64,000 bases of DNA. It comes from Acanthochlamys bracteata. Its lineage: Eukaryota; Streptophyta; Magnoliopsida; Pandanales; Velloziaceae. Shown here piece by piece: positions 20,314 to 33,177 of the stretch. Under the pieces are notes generated by a model. The model searched no databases. It was not told where the DNA came from and saw only the letters and a list, made by a program, of their open reading frames with translations. The stretch spans positions 248,001 to 312,000 of the forward strand of contig CM034145.1 in assembly GCA_019914995.1 (NCBI GenBank). Direction: 5' to 3'. Positions within the stretch are counted from its first letter, which is position 1. Every line of letters begins with the position of its first letter. A program made the translations under genes and the position numbers.

Positions 20314-23300
20314 ATGGCATTCATAGCTGAAAATCTCATCAACCGTCTTACTGATTACCTCCATAAGATGGTGGAGGAAGAGATCTCCATGCTCGCCGGT
20401 GTGCCTCGTGAAGTCAAAAGGCTTCGAGAGACACTTCGGAATATTAGAAATGTCCTCGAGGATGCAGAGAGAAAAAGAATTGAGGACAAGTTCATCAATG
20501 TCTGGCTTGCCAAGCTCAAGGATGTCATGTACGATGCAGAAGACATACTTGATGAATGCTTCATCGAGGCTCAGAAGACGAAGGAACCAACGAGACCATC
20601 AAGATTGTCAGTGTCATGCCATTTTCCTTTACCCTTTTGCTTCATAAAGCTCTCACACACTCATGAGATCGGTGTCAGAATGAAAGAGCTCAATCTTAGG
20701 CTCCAGCAGATCTCTGAAGAACGCTCTCGGTTTCAACTCACTGCTGATGTATATTCATGGCGTGAAGACAAGACTTTGTTGGGAAGCAGTCGAGCAAGTT
20801 CATCTGTATTGAGCCCTGACATCGTCGGATCAAATATTGAAGAGACCAACAAAAAAGTTGTGGAATTTCTCACAAAGGAAGATGAACGAGAGAAGATCCT
20901 CGTGTATGGAATAACAGGCATCGGAGGAATCGGGAAGACTACACTAGCCCAGAAGGTGTTTAATGATGACAGAGTAAATGCTTCCTTTCAAGTAAAACTA
21001 TGGGTCAGTGTTTCAGAAATATATGATGAGGAGAAACTTTTACGTGACGTTATGGCTTCTATGAAAGTTGACCATACAGGCACTCTAACAAAAGCACAGC
21101 TCGAGCCTATGGTGAAAGATGCCCTTAAAAATAAGAAATTCTTGGTTGTGCTGGATAACGTATGGAACGCGTCCGTTTGGAACGATCTACTGAGGAATCC
21201 CCTCCATAGTGGAGCAATAGGCAGCAGGATCTTGGTTACAACTAGAAGAGAAGATATTGCTAATCAAATGAAGGCTGTCAGATGCTTTCCAATCGAACCA
21301 ATGTCTCTCGAAGATGGATGGCTATTATTATGTAAAGTTGTGTTATTGGGCGGAGACGAAAGTAAGATTTTGTGGCTTAAGGATATTGGGGTGCAGATTG
21401 TGGACAAATGTGGAGGATTGCCTTTAGCTATCCGTGCAATTGCGGGTGTGCTATGCGAGACAAACAGAAGTAGGCGTGCGTGGGAGGGTGTTCTCGAACG
21501 TAGCGAATGGTCATCGACAAAACTCCCGGATGAAATTCATAATGCATTGTATTTAAGTTATAAGGATCTGCCTCCGCAACTTAAACAGCTCTTCCTTCTT
21601 TGCTCATTATCTAGTTATGAAGAAACGTATTACAGGGAAAGTATATGCAGCTTTTGGATCTCTCAAGGGCTAATAAGAGAATACATGAATTCAACTCTTG
21701 AAAAGGAAGCTGGCAATTGCTATGTTCAACTCATAAGAAGAGGTATGTTGCAACTTAACCCTGGATATGTTGATGGAACAGGATTGCAGATGCATGATCT
21801 CTTGAGAGCTCTTGGTCGTGCTCTAACGCAAGGTGAGAACTTATGTGTAACGGAGGTCACAGACATAACGCATCACAATACATCTGTGATGAAATTGCGG
21901 AACTTACGTATTAATGTTACTGCCAGTAATAGTGAATCGAATGCAGCACCACTTGTCGATTTGATAACAAATTGCCCATCTCTGAGGTATTTAGGCTTGT
22001 AAAAGTGGATGATAAGGTCGTTAATCAGATTTGCAAAGCCAACAAGCGCCTTCGCATTTTGCACTTGACGGATGCTCCTATTGTACGTTTACCGTCCTCC
22101 ATACAAAATCTCATACACTTGAGATATCTCCATCTTGAAGATCTTTGCATAAGAGAATTGCCTGACAGTATTGGAGACCTTTCAAATCTCCTCTTTCTAG
22201 ATCTCATGGATTGCAAAAACCTACAGAGCCTTCCGAAGAGTATAGTTAGACTTCAGAGCCTGAGAGCTATTGATATTGCGTATACAGAACTGGAGGGTAT
22301 ACCAGCAGGATTGCAAAATCTGAAAAATCTTCAAGTTGTTTGGGGATTTACTATTCACCATCTGGATATTATCCCAAAACAAAACCAAACGGAGTGGTGT
22401 AGTTTGGAGGATTTATCTTGCCTCCTCTACCTCCGTAGGCTCTGCATTAACCACCTAGAGAGAGCAAAAGTTTTAGATGATAACAACACAAGATTGGGAA
22501 GCATATTTAGAGATAACAGTTGCTTGGAGATATTGACGTTGCAATGCACACCACCTACTGAAACTGAAATGGACGCGGAGAGCATTGAAAAGGTTTTTGA
22601 GTTCTTATTGGCGCCACCGGATTGTCTAGAAGACTTGACGATCGGAGGTTTCTTTGGAGGAAGGTTCCCTTCTTGGATTTCTTATAATAATCTTCCTAAT
22701 CTATTGTATTTGTATTTGATCAACTGCAATTATTGCACAAACCTTCCACCTCTTGGCATGCTCCCCAACTTGAAATATCTGAAATTTGACGGTGCACCGG
22801 CGGTCAGAGTTATCGGCGAAGAATTTCTCGGCCTCGCTAATCACGGCAGTTCTTCTTTTTCTCCAGACAAGGTTATATTTCCCAAGCTAGAGTATCTATT
22901 CTTGGAAAACTTGAGCAACTGGTCAGAATGGAAGTGGGATATTAAAGAAGAAGAGGAAGGAAGTGATGGAGGGATCTGTAAAGCCTTCCCTTGTTTGATT
23001 CAATTCAGAATTGATGGATGTCCGTTGCTGAAGTCTCTTCCCCCTGGCTTCTACCGTTATGGTAGTGGAGCCTTAATGGAGTTGCAAATAAGGAATTCAG
23101 GTTTGGAAGAACTCGGCCACCTTCCATCCCTTAGAAAATTTGATCTTGAAAACAGCAGTGGGCTGCAGATAGTCACTAGTCTTCCCAAGCTGGAACAGCT
23201 TCGTTTGCACTCAAACTCTACAGATTTCCTGCCGCAATGGGTGCTCGGCAGACGGCAAGAGTTTCCGTCACTCTGGATGCTGCGCACAATGGGCGGAAGG

Positions 23301-23378
23301 ATCAAGATTCCCCGGGGGATTTGTCATAGTGAGGATTGCCCAGAGTGGCCTCTCTGTACCCACCTTGCTCAAGGCTGA
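20314..23378 (+). pseudogene. NLR1: CC-NB-LRR disease-resistance gene with 7-bp frameshift deletion
   Basis: The first frame (20314-22002) encodes 562 residues: a coiled coil with the EDVID-type motif YDAEDILDE (residues 73-81), then NB-ARC with P-loop GIGGIGKTT (202-210), kinase-2 VVLDNVW (278-284), RNBS-B GSRILVTT (303-310), GLPL CGGLPLAI (366-373), and MHD at 493-495. It stops at a TAA (22000-22002) just as the LRR begins. The LRR continues in another frame to 23378 (…CTHLAQG). Compared with NLR2 and NLR3, seven bases are missing around 21999-22004. If translated, the product would be a CC-NB-ARC protein lacking the LRR. Such RGA-type CNL proteins detect pathogen effectors in the cytosol and trigger cell death. 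The sequence could instead hold an assembly error. A short final exon may exist: a possible donor follows the last codons, as in NLR3. Confidence 0.85.
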
Positions 23379-25194
23379 TCAACCAGCATCTCTCTCTTTC
23401 TCTCTCTCTATTAGCTCTTTCTATTATATAATTAGTTTTGCATTTTTTTAATTTTAATTGAAAGACAAGAGATTGAAAGCCATGAAGATCAAAGTTGGAA
23501 ACAGAGTTTGAGTTCTGTTTGCTCATTTCTGGATTAATTGGCTCCCCTTGATTTCTGGATAATTTTATTATTATCGTTTTAGGTTGTGTTAATGGTATGC
23601 GCTCTTCCGTTCCTCAGTTGTGTTACTGCTTCTTGATGGTACTTTGAAATGGAATTTGTTTGAAATAAAAAATATTTTTATTTTTTTGAAATATGAATTT
23701 TATTTTTTTATATTTAAAAAATAATAAAAATATATAATAAAAATTTTCGTTTATATTTTTATATTTTTTTAAATTTTAAATAAAATTTTAAAATATTTAT
23801 AAAATATATTTTAAAAAATATAAAATAGAAAAAAAATAAAATATATTATTCCAAACTTAGAGTCTGAACCAATTCCGTGGCGTTTCAAATGCCCCAAAAA
23901 CCTGTTCTTCCGTCCAAAATGAAATTTTCAGCGATTTATATATTTCAAATATAAACTAAATTTATATCTACACTTCAAATTTACTATATTTGATTTTTTA
24001 TTTATTTTAAAAAATAAAAATTAAACTTCACTTTCAACCAACTTTAATAAATAATTAAAATACAAAAATTAAATTTCAATTCTAACTCATTTTTTTAAAA
24101 AGATTATTTTTTATTTTTTTATTTTTATGATACTCACTTACGTGTATTTAAAAAACATACTTAATTAAAAGAGTAACATAAAATAATTGAAACTAGTGAA
24201 TGTTTAAGGTTTTTTTTTAAAACTAATGTGGGCATTGTGATCTACTATATTAAGGTTTGATGAATGACTTGCGATCACCAAAAGTAAAAGGATTGAAAAA
24301 AAGTTTATCTAGAGGTAGCTGTTTGAGTCAAATAAAGATAGAAATATATAACTTGATTTTCGTACAAGTTTTCAATACATAACTAGAAATATTAAGTTTT
24401 TTCTAGATTTTGAACTCTGATTCTAGAAAAAGAAAAGAAATATAAATTTGATTATATTCATTACATATTTGTATATATTTGGTACCGACTTAAATTAGTT
24501 TAGTATCTATTTATTTTACATATGCTTGGTTTTTACAATTATTTATTTGTGTCGGATTTTCAAGTTAGCTTAAATATGAGTTAATAGCGTGAAGGGCCGA
24601 ATAGCTCGAGTAAAATATAAATTAATTTGACAAATTAGGTCTAAATTTGTAGTTTATAGATCTTGAAGATGATAATTTAGTGAGAAATAAATTAGCTAAT
24701 TACATGACCCAATATTTAACTTAATTGAGCCAAGTTGGAACCTTGACTATGTGCTTAATAATTTGTACTTTTTATTGATTCTATATTAACTGAATATTGA
24801 AATAAATATATATTTATATATTAAAAATACTAATTTTAAAATAATTGATCAATTATTTTAATACGAAAATCTGATCTTATAATTTATTATTTATGTTTCA
24901 TACCCTGCGTATGAAGCGAGTTTCTATCTAGCGATGAACTCAATAATTTAAAACAGAAAAACTAATTTGCGTCTATGTGTGATGGATTTGTACAGTTTTA
25001 TCTTTGTTATTTATGTATTGCATCAAATGATTAATTTATTGATAGTGGTTAGACTCGACAAACTAAACGTTGCATCAATCTATTTAGGATATCATCATAA
25101 CTTGTTAGGAAAAACCCCAGGGCACAGTTTTCACGAGGTAAGTACCGCATTGCACATTGAGACAACTTTAGAGATAAATTTGTTAGATGTAAAT
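23379..25194. other. NLR1 3' flank, AT-rich repeat, and duplicated segment
   Basis: About 23460-23560 (GAAAGCCATGAAGATCAAAG) is shared with the NLR2 3' flank and marks the duplicated unit. An AT-rich repeat copy lies at about 23645-23868. From about 24180 the sequence parallels 19100-19770 upstream of NLR1, until the copia element interrupts it at 25200. No gene. Confidence 0.65.
23645..23868. repeat. AT-rich MITE-like repeat copy
   Basis: Left end GGAATTTGTTTGAAAT, right end TTATTCCAAACTTAG. TTTGAAAT-like and TTCCAAAC ends are roughly inverted; the interior is the usual A/T-run pattern. Confidence 0.6.
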
Positions 25195-25199
25195 GTCAG

Positions 25200-25347
25200 T
25201 ATTGAACTGTATTATTGAGCTATATATGAGACAAACTCATTATATATACTATATAAATAATTGTACGATATAAACTCTAGTTATCATTAATTTTTCATTA
25301 TTCATCATATTCAATTCTATTATTATTTTTCTTCATCAATTGTTTCA
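25200..25347 (+). repeat. 5' LTR of the copia element
   Basis: 148 bp from TATTGAACTG to AATTGTTTCA, preceded by the GTCAG target duplication and followed by the primer-binding site. TATATAAATAATTG lies in the middle as a possible TATA box. Confidence 0.92.
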
Positions 25348-28300
25348 TGGTATCGAGCCAAGTTGATTTTTGAAAAAAAATTTTCTACAATTTTTTTCTT
25401 TTCAATTTTTTCTTCTTCATCATCAAAATAAAACAAACAAACAAAAAAAAAAAAAAAACCCTAATCCTAACCTTATAAAATGGCAGCCAAATTACTACAA
25501 CCGCCGTCTTCTCCGTAGTAGTGTCGCTATCGTAATTCGTTTCCGCCGTTTGTCGCCGCGGCTCTTCTTCACGCCTTCGCGCGAACCGCGATCACGCCCT
25601 CATTCGCGGTGACGCCCGCCGCTTGCCCGCCCGCTACCGCTTGCGGGCCTATCGCGTCGGGCGGCCGGCCCGATCTCTAGGTCCGACCCGTTTTTCTTAA
25701 AAAATAAAAATTGTTATGCCTTCGCTGACTTTTCGGACTTCTTTATTTCTACCGACATCTATTGATTTTCTTTGAAAATGATGATTGGCGGAATGGGTAA
25801 AACTATTCTTCGTGGGCGTCGTCTTCTTGGTCATCTTGATGGCTCTATTCAACGCCCTCTCACCATCGATGATGATGCTTCTATTGAGGTAAAGAATAAC
25901 ATTCGATTTTATTTGGGATGATCATGATGAACGCAATTCTCGTATTTATCATTGCAATCGATCTCTTCGACCAAAAAGACATCCCCATATTATTATGGGA
26001 GACTTTGACTACGCAGTTTGTTCAATCAAGTGGTGCTAGAGTATCAAATTCTCACCGAGGCTTGGGTCACAGACGGGGTGATCGCATTATTCAAGTTCGC
26101 TACATTGATGCGAGGTTCTTGGCGCGAGCTTTTGAAGCTTCAAGGTCATGGCTATGCCTGCATCATGAACGTCGTATCTTAAAACGTCAACTTTACCGAT
26201 TTCTTATGGTTTTGCGTCCGCATTTCCAAGCGGTGAGTGGTCGTATCATACAAAATAATACCATCTAGATGTAATTTACGAGCTCATTGCCGAGGAGACT
26301 ACGGTCTCTTTCGATGATGGTACCGAACATTGACTCCGCTTCAATGTTTGTTGCATCTTCACGCCTTCTTCATCTTCCACTTGGGAGACACTAGTGGTCA
26401 TTCTCGCAATTTGAATCATTACGTACTCATTGCAAAAAATCGGGTCATACTGTGGATAGTTGTTTTCAGCTTCACCCACATTTACTTACTCAGTATCGGG
26501 AGCGAAAGAAGGCGAAAGATTCTACCACTACTAGCCCTCCATTTAGACAGGCGAATGATGTTGATCTTTTCCTATCTCTCGCCTATCACCAATGACTCAA
26601 CGGATATTCACCATCGTCTTGCTCAGATAGAACTTCAGCTTTAGCGACAATCCATTTTTGCTGGTTCATCTGCCTCTGCTTCTTCCGCCGCTCCTGGTAT
26701 GTTTTCCTCTTGGATTTTAGATTCTGGTGCATCTCATCATATGACTTCGGATCTATCATTGTTATCTGACACGACATCTTTACCACTAAACTTTCCATCT
26801 TTACATCTGCATGGCTCTCAACTAACCATCACTCAATCTGGTTCTGTTATTTTTGACTCTCTCAGTCTACCCTTTGTTTTACATGTTCCTCATCTCACCC
26901 TACATCTAATCTCAGTTAGTTCTCTTTGTGAAACGGGCTTCTTGTTGTCTTTGATTCCCTTATACATTACTCGGGATCCTCGTAGACTGCCAGACGATTG
27001 GTCGTGCTCATAAAAAGGGACGACTGTATCACTTAGAGTATCTTCATCTTCCTTTTTCGATTACTTCAAATCTTAGTTGTGTTTGTTGTTGTTGCGTCTC
27101 TCGCTGATTTGTGGCATAGACGTTTATGTCATATTTCAATCTCGTTTAAAGAGTCTCATTGATAGTGGAGCTCTTGGCGAGTTTCTTTTCTCCTTTATCT
27201 TCATGTACTAGTGTAAAATTGGCAAAACATTCATTTTACCTTTTCATCAAAGTTTATCTAAAACTTCTCATGCTTTTGATCTAATTCATTACGATATTTG
27301 GGGACCAAACTCAATTTCATCTATGATTGGTTTTGTTTACTATGTGAGTTTCATTGATGACTATACTAAATTTGGTTTATCTTCTCCCGTAATCGTTCAA
27401 GTTTCTACTATATATAACACTTTCAAAGACTATGGTTTCATATTCAATTTAATACTAAATTAAGATTTTTCGCCTTACGATGGTGCTCGTGAATATACAT
27501 CTTCTACTATGAGATCCATCTTACGCCTCATGGCACTATTTTTCAACAATCTTGTCCTTATACACCTGAACAGAATGGAGTAGCGGAGCGTAAGCATCGT
27601 CATATTCTTAAAACTGCTCGCTCTCTCTTGCTTTCCTCTTCAGTTCCTCAAATTTTTTAGGCAGAAGCTATTCTTACATCTGTTAATCTTATCAATATTA
27701 CCCCTTCATCTGCTTTGTCTGGCAAGACACCTCATGAGAGTTTATTTTTATCTCCTCTAGACTATAGTATGATCCGCACTTTTGGGTGCACTTGTTTTGT
27801 TCTACTTCCTCCGACTGAGTGGATAAAATTGACTGCTCGATCAATCAAGTGTGTTTTGCTTGGCATTAGTGACGTTGTGACTGACGTTGCTCGATCATGA
27901 TGAACGAATTCTCGCATGTTTATAGATCTTACTCCATTACTTCCTTCTATTGATACCGCCCCTTCTTCGACGACACAAACGCCGGCTAGCGAGGATCCTC
28001 CTCATTCTTCTCCAATTTTACCAATAATTGAGGACGTTGTGACTGACGAACAAGTGGTGGTGAAGATGTAGATAAACTGGATATCTACGCTATTTTCTTG
28101 GATTGGAGATTGCACAAAGTATTAGAGGAATTCTTATTTCTCAACAAAAATATACTTCTGACATTATTAAATCTGCAGGCTTATCTGATAGTCGGACGGT
28201 TGATACCCCTTTAGAGCTTCATGTGAGCTTCGTCCTACTGATGGTGAGTCTTCACAGATCCTACTCGGTGCAAACGGCTTGTCGGTCACTTGTCTATCTT

Positions 28301-28822
28301 TGTTGACTAGGCGGACATTTCTCATCAAATGATTTAGTCAATTTATTTTCGATATCTTCAAAGCACTAAACTCGCTCCTTATTTATGTCTTCCACATCTA
28401 TTTTGGAGCTTGAGCTTTTATATGATCCAACCACTCGTTCTAACTTTTCGCTTATTCATCGGTGATTCATTAATTTAATTTGGCGCGCAAGAAGAAACGG
28501 AGATGGATGTCGTTGCTTGTTCTTCAGGCCGAGTATCGAGCTATGGCACCACAAGGAGATTATTCATGTGAGGAGATTACTTACTGATATGGGAGTTACT
28601 TTTGCAAAAGTTACTCCTCTTTACTGTGATAATCGGAGTGCTATTCAGATTGTAAGCAATCCAGTTTTTCATGAACGAACGAAACATATTGAGATTGACT
28701 ATCACTGTTCGAACATTTTCTCGTCGTATTGTTGAGATCAACAAAATCGCATCCAACACCGAGATTTCAAACGTTATTGAACAAACTCATATTGTTTGAC
28801 CCATCATGAATTTGAGGGGGGA

Positions 28823-28970
28823 TATTGGACTGTATTATTGGGTTATATATGAGACAAGCCCATTATATGTACTATATAAATAATCGTACGATGTAAACTC
28901 TAGTTATCATTAATTATTCATTATTCATCATATTCAATTCTATTATTATTTTTCTTCATCAATTGTTTCA
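28823..28970 (+). repeat. 3' LTR of the copia element
   Basis: 148 bp from TATTGGACTG to AATTGTTTCA, after the purine tract and followed by GTCAG. About 6 percent different from the 5' LTR. Confidence 0.92.
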
Positions 28971-28975
28971 GTCAG

Positions 28976-30059
28976 CTTCCTAAATTGTTTAAGTTTTTGA
29001 GTTTAAAACCAGAAAATTTCATTCTCAGCTTTCATGCTTTCGCTATCAGCATGTTAACCATATGACTATAGATGAGATTTCATTTTCATGATGTAGTAGA
29101 GTGTTACGCTATCGTAAGGACAACTTCTTCCTACTGATCCAAGTTTTTATTCTATGTCGTTCATGTAGCAATTTAATTGCCTCTCCATTTTTCTGAATAT
29201 CAAGCAATTAAGTTGCAGATAAACATTATGTCTACGGACTTTTCTGAATATATCAAGTTGCAGATTGTTTAGTGAGCTCTGATTGGCATCAGTAATCTTC
29301 ATTGAATCATCATGCTATGCTTTTCACAGAAATTTCATGATTGACTTTTCAGAGAAATTTCATTTTTGATCACGCTATGCTTGGAAGATGAATCACAATG
29401 CTCTTTCATTTGTTTCGATCTCCCTTTACTAGCTTAATTATCTAAATGGCATGCATAGCAAATGAACTCATTGGGGAAATTTCAAGTCTTCTAAGCTAAG
29501 GCAGGAAGGCGAAAGAAGAGATGACAAAGGTGAGCATGCAATATGGTTGATTCATACTTCTTTTTTCTCCCTCTCTGGGCAGGTCTGTTGATAGGTTTTC
29601 ATCATCTCAATCAGGCTTTCTTTCAATCATCTCTCTTCTGCTGCTCTGTTTAATTCTCTGGATTTGATTCATCCTGTTAATACTGCATGCTGTGATGCTG
29701 ATCAAGCTTTCAGGCGTGAGGTAATACTTAAGAAATCGCTCGCTTACTCATTGTATGGTTTCCTTATTTCTTAAACCTTTTGTTTCAGTTTTAATACATA
29801 TTCTTGACGTCCCAAGGTTGAAATCCTGTTCTAGCTCGTCATGAAGGTTTGAATTTAATCGGATCCCTTCAAAGTTACTTTCATCTAGAACTTGAAAGAG
29901 GTTAGTTGCAAGATTGTTCATGTATATAAGAAAACTTCTTTCATGAACTTTCTCTTTCAGTTCGTCAACTACATGCAGTTTCTAATACAATCTCTACTGC
30001 AGCAGCCTCCTTCCTTTTTTTGCTCCGTGTTATTTTCCAAATCTTCAATTCCATTTTTT
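28976..30059. other. NLR2 upstream region, paralogous to that of NLR3
   Basis: Matches about 35970-36973 over nearly its whole length, for example GATGAGATTTC, TTTCATCTAGAACTTGAAAG and CAAGATTGTTCATGTATATA. A TATATAAG motif at 29933-29940 lies about 125 bp before the ATG. A GAG|GTAATACTT donor-like site near 29720 and a CTCTTTCAG acceptor-like site near 29960 suggest a 5' UTR intron, in which case the TATA-like word would be intronic. Confidence 0.55.
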
Positions 30060-33000
30060 ATGGCGTTCATAGCTGAAAATCTCATCAATCGGCTCACTGA
30101 TTACCTGTACAAGATGGCAGTGGAAGAGATCTCCATGCTCATCGGCGTGCCTCGAGAAGTCAAAAGGCTTCGAGAGATGCTCGAAAATATTAGCAATGTC
30201 CTTGAGGATGCAGAGAGAAAAAGGATTGAGGACAAGGTCATCAGTAACTGGCTCGCCAAGCTCAAGGATGTCATGTACGATGCAGAAGATATACTTGATG
30301 AATGCTTCATTGAGGCTCAGAAGACGAAGGAACCAACAATACCATCGGGATCGTCGCTGTCATGCTATTATTTTCCTTTACCCTCTTGCTTCATCAAGAT
30401 TGCGCACACTCATGAGATTGGGACCAAAATGAAAGAGCTCAATCTTAGGCTCCAGCAGATCTCTGAAGAAGGCTCTCGGTTTCAACTCATTGCCAATATA
30501 TCTTCATGGCGTGAAGGCAAGACTATTGTGGGAAGTAGTCGAGCAAGTTCGCCGGTATTGAGCCCAGACATCGTGGGATCGAGGATTGAAGTAAACACTG
30601 ATAAAGTTGTGGAATTTCTAACAGAGAAAGATGACCGAGAGAAGATACTTGTGTATGGAATCACAGGCATCGGAGGAATCGGTAAGACTACACTAGCTCA
30701 GAAGGTGTTTAATGATTATAGAGTCGACGCTGCATTTCAAGTAAAAGTATGGGTCAGTGTTTCCGAAATATATGATGAGGAGAAACTTTTGCGTGACATT
30801 ATGGCTTCTATGAAAGTCGAACATATGGGTGCTCAAACTAAAACACAGCTCGAGCCTACGGTGAAAGATGCCCTTAAAAATAAGAAATTCTTGATTGTGC
30901 TGGATAACGTATGGAACGCAGCCGTTTGGAATGATCTACTGAGGGTTCCCCTTCATAGTGGAGCAGTGGGCAGCAGGGTCTTGGTTACAACTAGAAGAGA
31001 GGACATTGCTAACCAAATGAAGTCCGTCAGATGCTTGCAAATCGAACCTATGTCTCTCGAAGAGGGATGGTTATTGTTATGTAAAGTTGTGGTGTTGGGC
31101 GGAGATGAAAGTGAAATTTTGTGGCTTAAGGATATTGGGGTGCAGATTGTGGAGAAATGTGGCGGATTGCCTTTAGCTATTCGCGCACTTGCAGGTGTGC
31201 TATGTGAGACAAACAGAAGTAGGTGTGCGTGGGAGGATGTTGTCAAACGTAGCGAATGGTCATCGACAAAGCTTCCAAATGAAATTCATAGTGCATTGTA
31301 CGTAAGTTATAAGGATTTGCCGCCTCAGCTTAAACAATGCTTCCTCTATTGCTCGTTATCTCGACCTGGTGAATTGTATATCTCGCACGATATATACAAG
31401 GAGTGGATTTCTGAAGGGTTAATAAGAGAATACAAGAATTCAACCTTGCGAAAGGAAGCAGTAAATTGTTATTATCAGCTCATTAGAAGAGGTATGTTGC
31501 AAGTTAACACTCGATATGTTGGTGAAGAAGTATGGTACATGCATGATCTCTTGAGAGCTTTGGGTCATGATCTAACGCAAGGTGAGCATTTATGTGCGAT
31601 GGAGTTCATGGATATATCCCAGCATAATACATCAATGATGAAATTGCGCAAGTTGTATATTAAAATTAGCGCCAGTAATAGTGATTTGAATGCAGCTCGG
31701 GTGGTCGATTTCGTTAGAAAATGTCCATCTCTCAGGTATTTATGCTTAGAAGGTTCAAAAGTGGATGATGAAGCCGTTAATCAGATCTGCAAAACCAACA
31801 AGCGCCTTCGAATCTTGCACTTGACGGATGCTCCTATTGTACGTCTTCCCTCCTCCATACAGAATCTTATACACTTGAGATATCTTCATCTTGACAAACT
31901 TCTCATAAGAGAATTGCCTGATACCATTGGAGATCTTTCAAACCTCCTCTTCCTATGTGTCATTGGTTGCAAAAACCTACAGAACCTTCCAAAGAGTATA
32001 GCTAGACTTCAGAACCTCAGATCTATTAATCTTTCGAATACAGAAGTAGAGGGTATGCCTACAGGATTGAGAAATCTGCAAAACCCTCCAGGAAGTTTGG
32101 GAATTTAATATTCACCATGGGGATGTTTTGTCACAACAAAGCAAAACAGAATGGTGTAGCTTGCAAGATCTATCTTGTCTTCCGCTCCTCCGCTGGCTTA
32201 GGATCGTTCACCTAGAGAGGGCAAAACTTTTAGAGAATAGTACAAAGATGGAAAGCATATTCAAACAAAACAGTTGCTTGGAGGTATTGGCTTTGAAATG
32301 CACACCACCTACTGAAAATAAAAATGAGGAGAGCATTGAGAAGGTGTTTGAGTACTTTTTGTCGCCACCGGATTGTCTCTGGAGCTTGAGAATCGAAGAT
32401 TTCTTTGGAAGAAAGCTCCCTAGTTGGATCTCTTACGATTATCTTCCTAATCTAACGAATTTGCTATTGTGCAGTTGTAATTATTGCACAAACCTTCCAC
32501 CTCTGGGGATGCTTCCTAATTTGCTGTCTCTCGAAATCAACTGTGCGTCGGCAGTCAAAAGTATCGGCTCAGAGTTTCTTGGCCTCACTAATCACGTTGA
32601 GTCTTCTTCTTCTTTCCCTCCACCCAAGGTTATATTTCCCAAGCTGGAGCTTTTGGCTTTCTACGGAATGGATAACCTGGTAGAATGGAAGTGGGATTTT
32701 GAAGAAAAAGAGGAAGGAAGAGATGGAGGGATCTGTAAAGCCTTCCCTTTTCTCAAAGTATTCCACATTTATGAATGCCCGTTGCTGAAGTCTCTTCCGT
32801 CTGGCTTCTACAGTTACGGCGGCGAAGCCTTAAAAGAGTTGCACATATGCAGTTTAGGATTCGAAGAACTCGGCCACCTTCCATCCCTTAGAAAACTGCA
32901 TTTTAAAAGCAACAACAGTTTGCAGAGAGTCTCTAGTCTTCCCAAGCTGGAAGAGCTTTATCTGCACTCAAACTCTATGGACTCCCTGCCGCAATGGTTG

Positions 33001-33177
33001 CTTGGCAGGCGGCATGACTTCCCGTCACTCTGGATGCTGCAAACAGAGGGCGGAATGATCAAGATCTCCGGGGGATTTGTGATCGTGAGGATTGCCCGGA
33101 GTGGCCTCTCTGTTCCCATCTTGCTCAAGGCTGATCAACCAAGGTCAGAACTCTCTCCGGGGGATTTGTTATCTTAA
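30060..33177 (+). pseudogene. NLR2: CC-NB-LRR disease-resistance gene with two 1-bp frameshifts
   Basis: The ATG at 30060 (MAFIAENLIN) opens a CNL frame like NLR1, with the P-loop GIGGIGKTT, kinase-2 IVLDNVW, RNBS-B GSRVLVTT, CGGLPLAI and MHD motifs. It runs into the LRR and stops at 32108 (682 residues). Against NLR1 and NLR3 there is one extra C in the CCC at 32084-32086; removing it from the comparison restores the LRR, which goes on to about 33060. Near 33066-33078 one base is missing relative to NLR1, so the C-terminus (…KADQPRSELSPGDLLS) is read in the wrong frame, and the conserved end (ICxxExCPxWPLC) is lost. The frame upstream of 30060 (from 29892) is open, but MAFIAENL is the start shared by all copies. 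Both lesions are single-base and could be assembly errors. Confidence 0.85.

Larger units (their letters stand above)
25200..28970 (+). mobile_element. Degenerate Ty1/copia LTR retrotransposon
   Basis: Two 148-bp LTRs (25200-25347 and 28823-28970) differ at about nine sites. The element is flanked by the 5-bp direct repeat GTCAG (25195-25199 and 28971-28975). The 5' LTR is followed by TGGTATCGAGCC, close to the initiator-Met tRNA primer site, and the 3' LTR is preceded by a purine tract (GAGGGGGGA). Remnants appear in the copia order: gag (LLGHLDGSIQ near 25830; a CCHC-type knuckle HCKKSGHTVDSCF near 26430), protease (ILDSGASHHMT at about 26710), integrase (WGPNSISS; about 27240-27900), the tail of the reverse transcriptase (FLGLEIAQSIRG at about 28100) and RNase H (YCDNRSAIQIVSNPVFHERT at about 28620). 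Many stops and frameshifts break it, and the catalytic part of the reverse transcriptase is missing. It cannot move by itself. Confidence 0.92.

Noticed and set aside
29892..30059. Upstream extension of the NLR2 frame
   Set aside because: All copies share the MAFIA(E/Q)NL start and the upstream frame is not conserved between them; the region looks like leader sequence.
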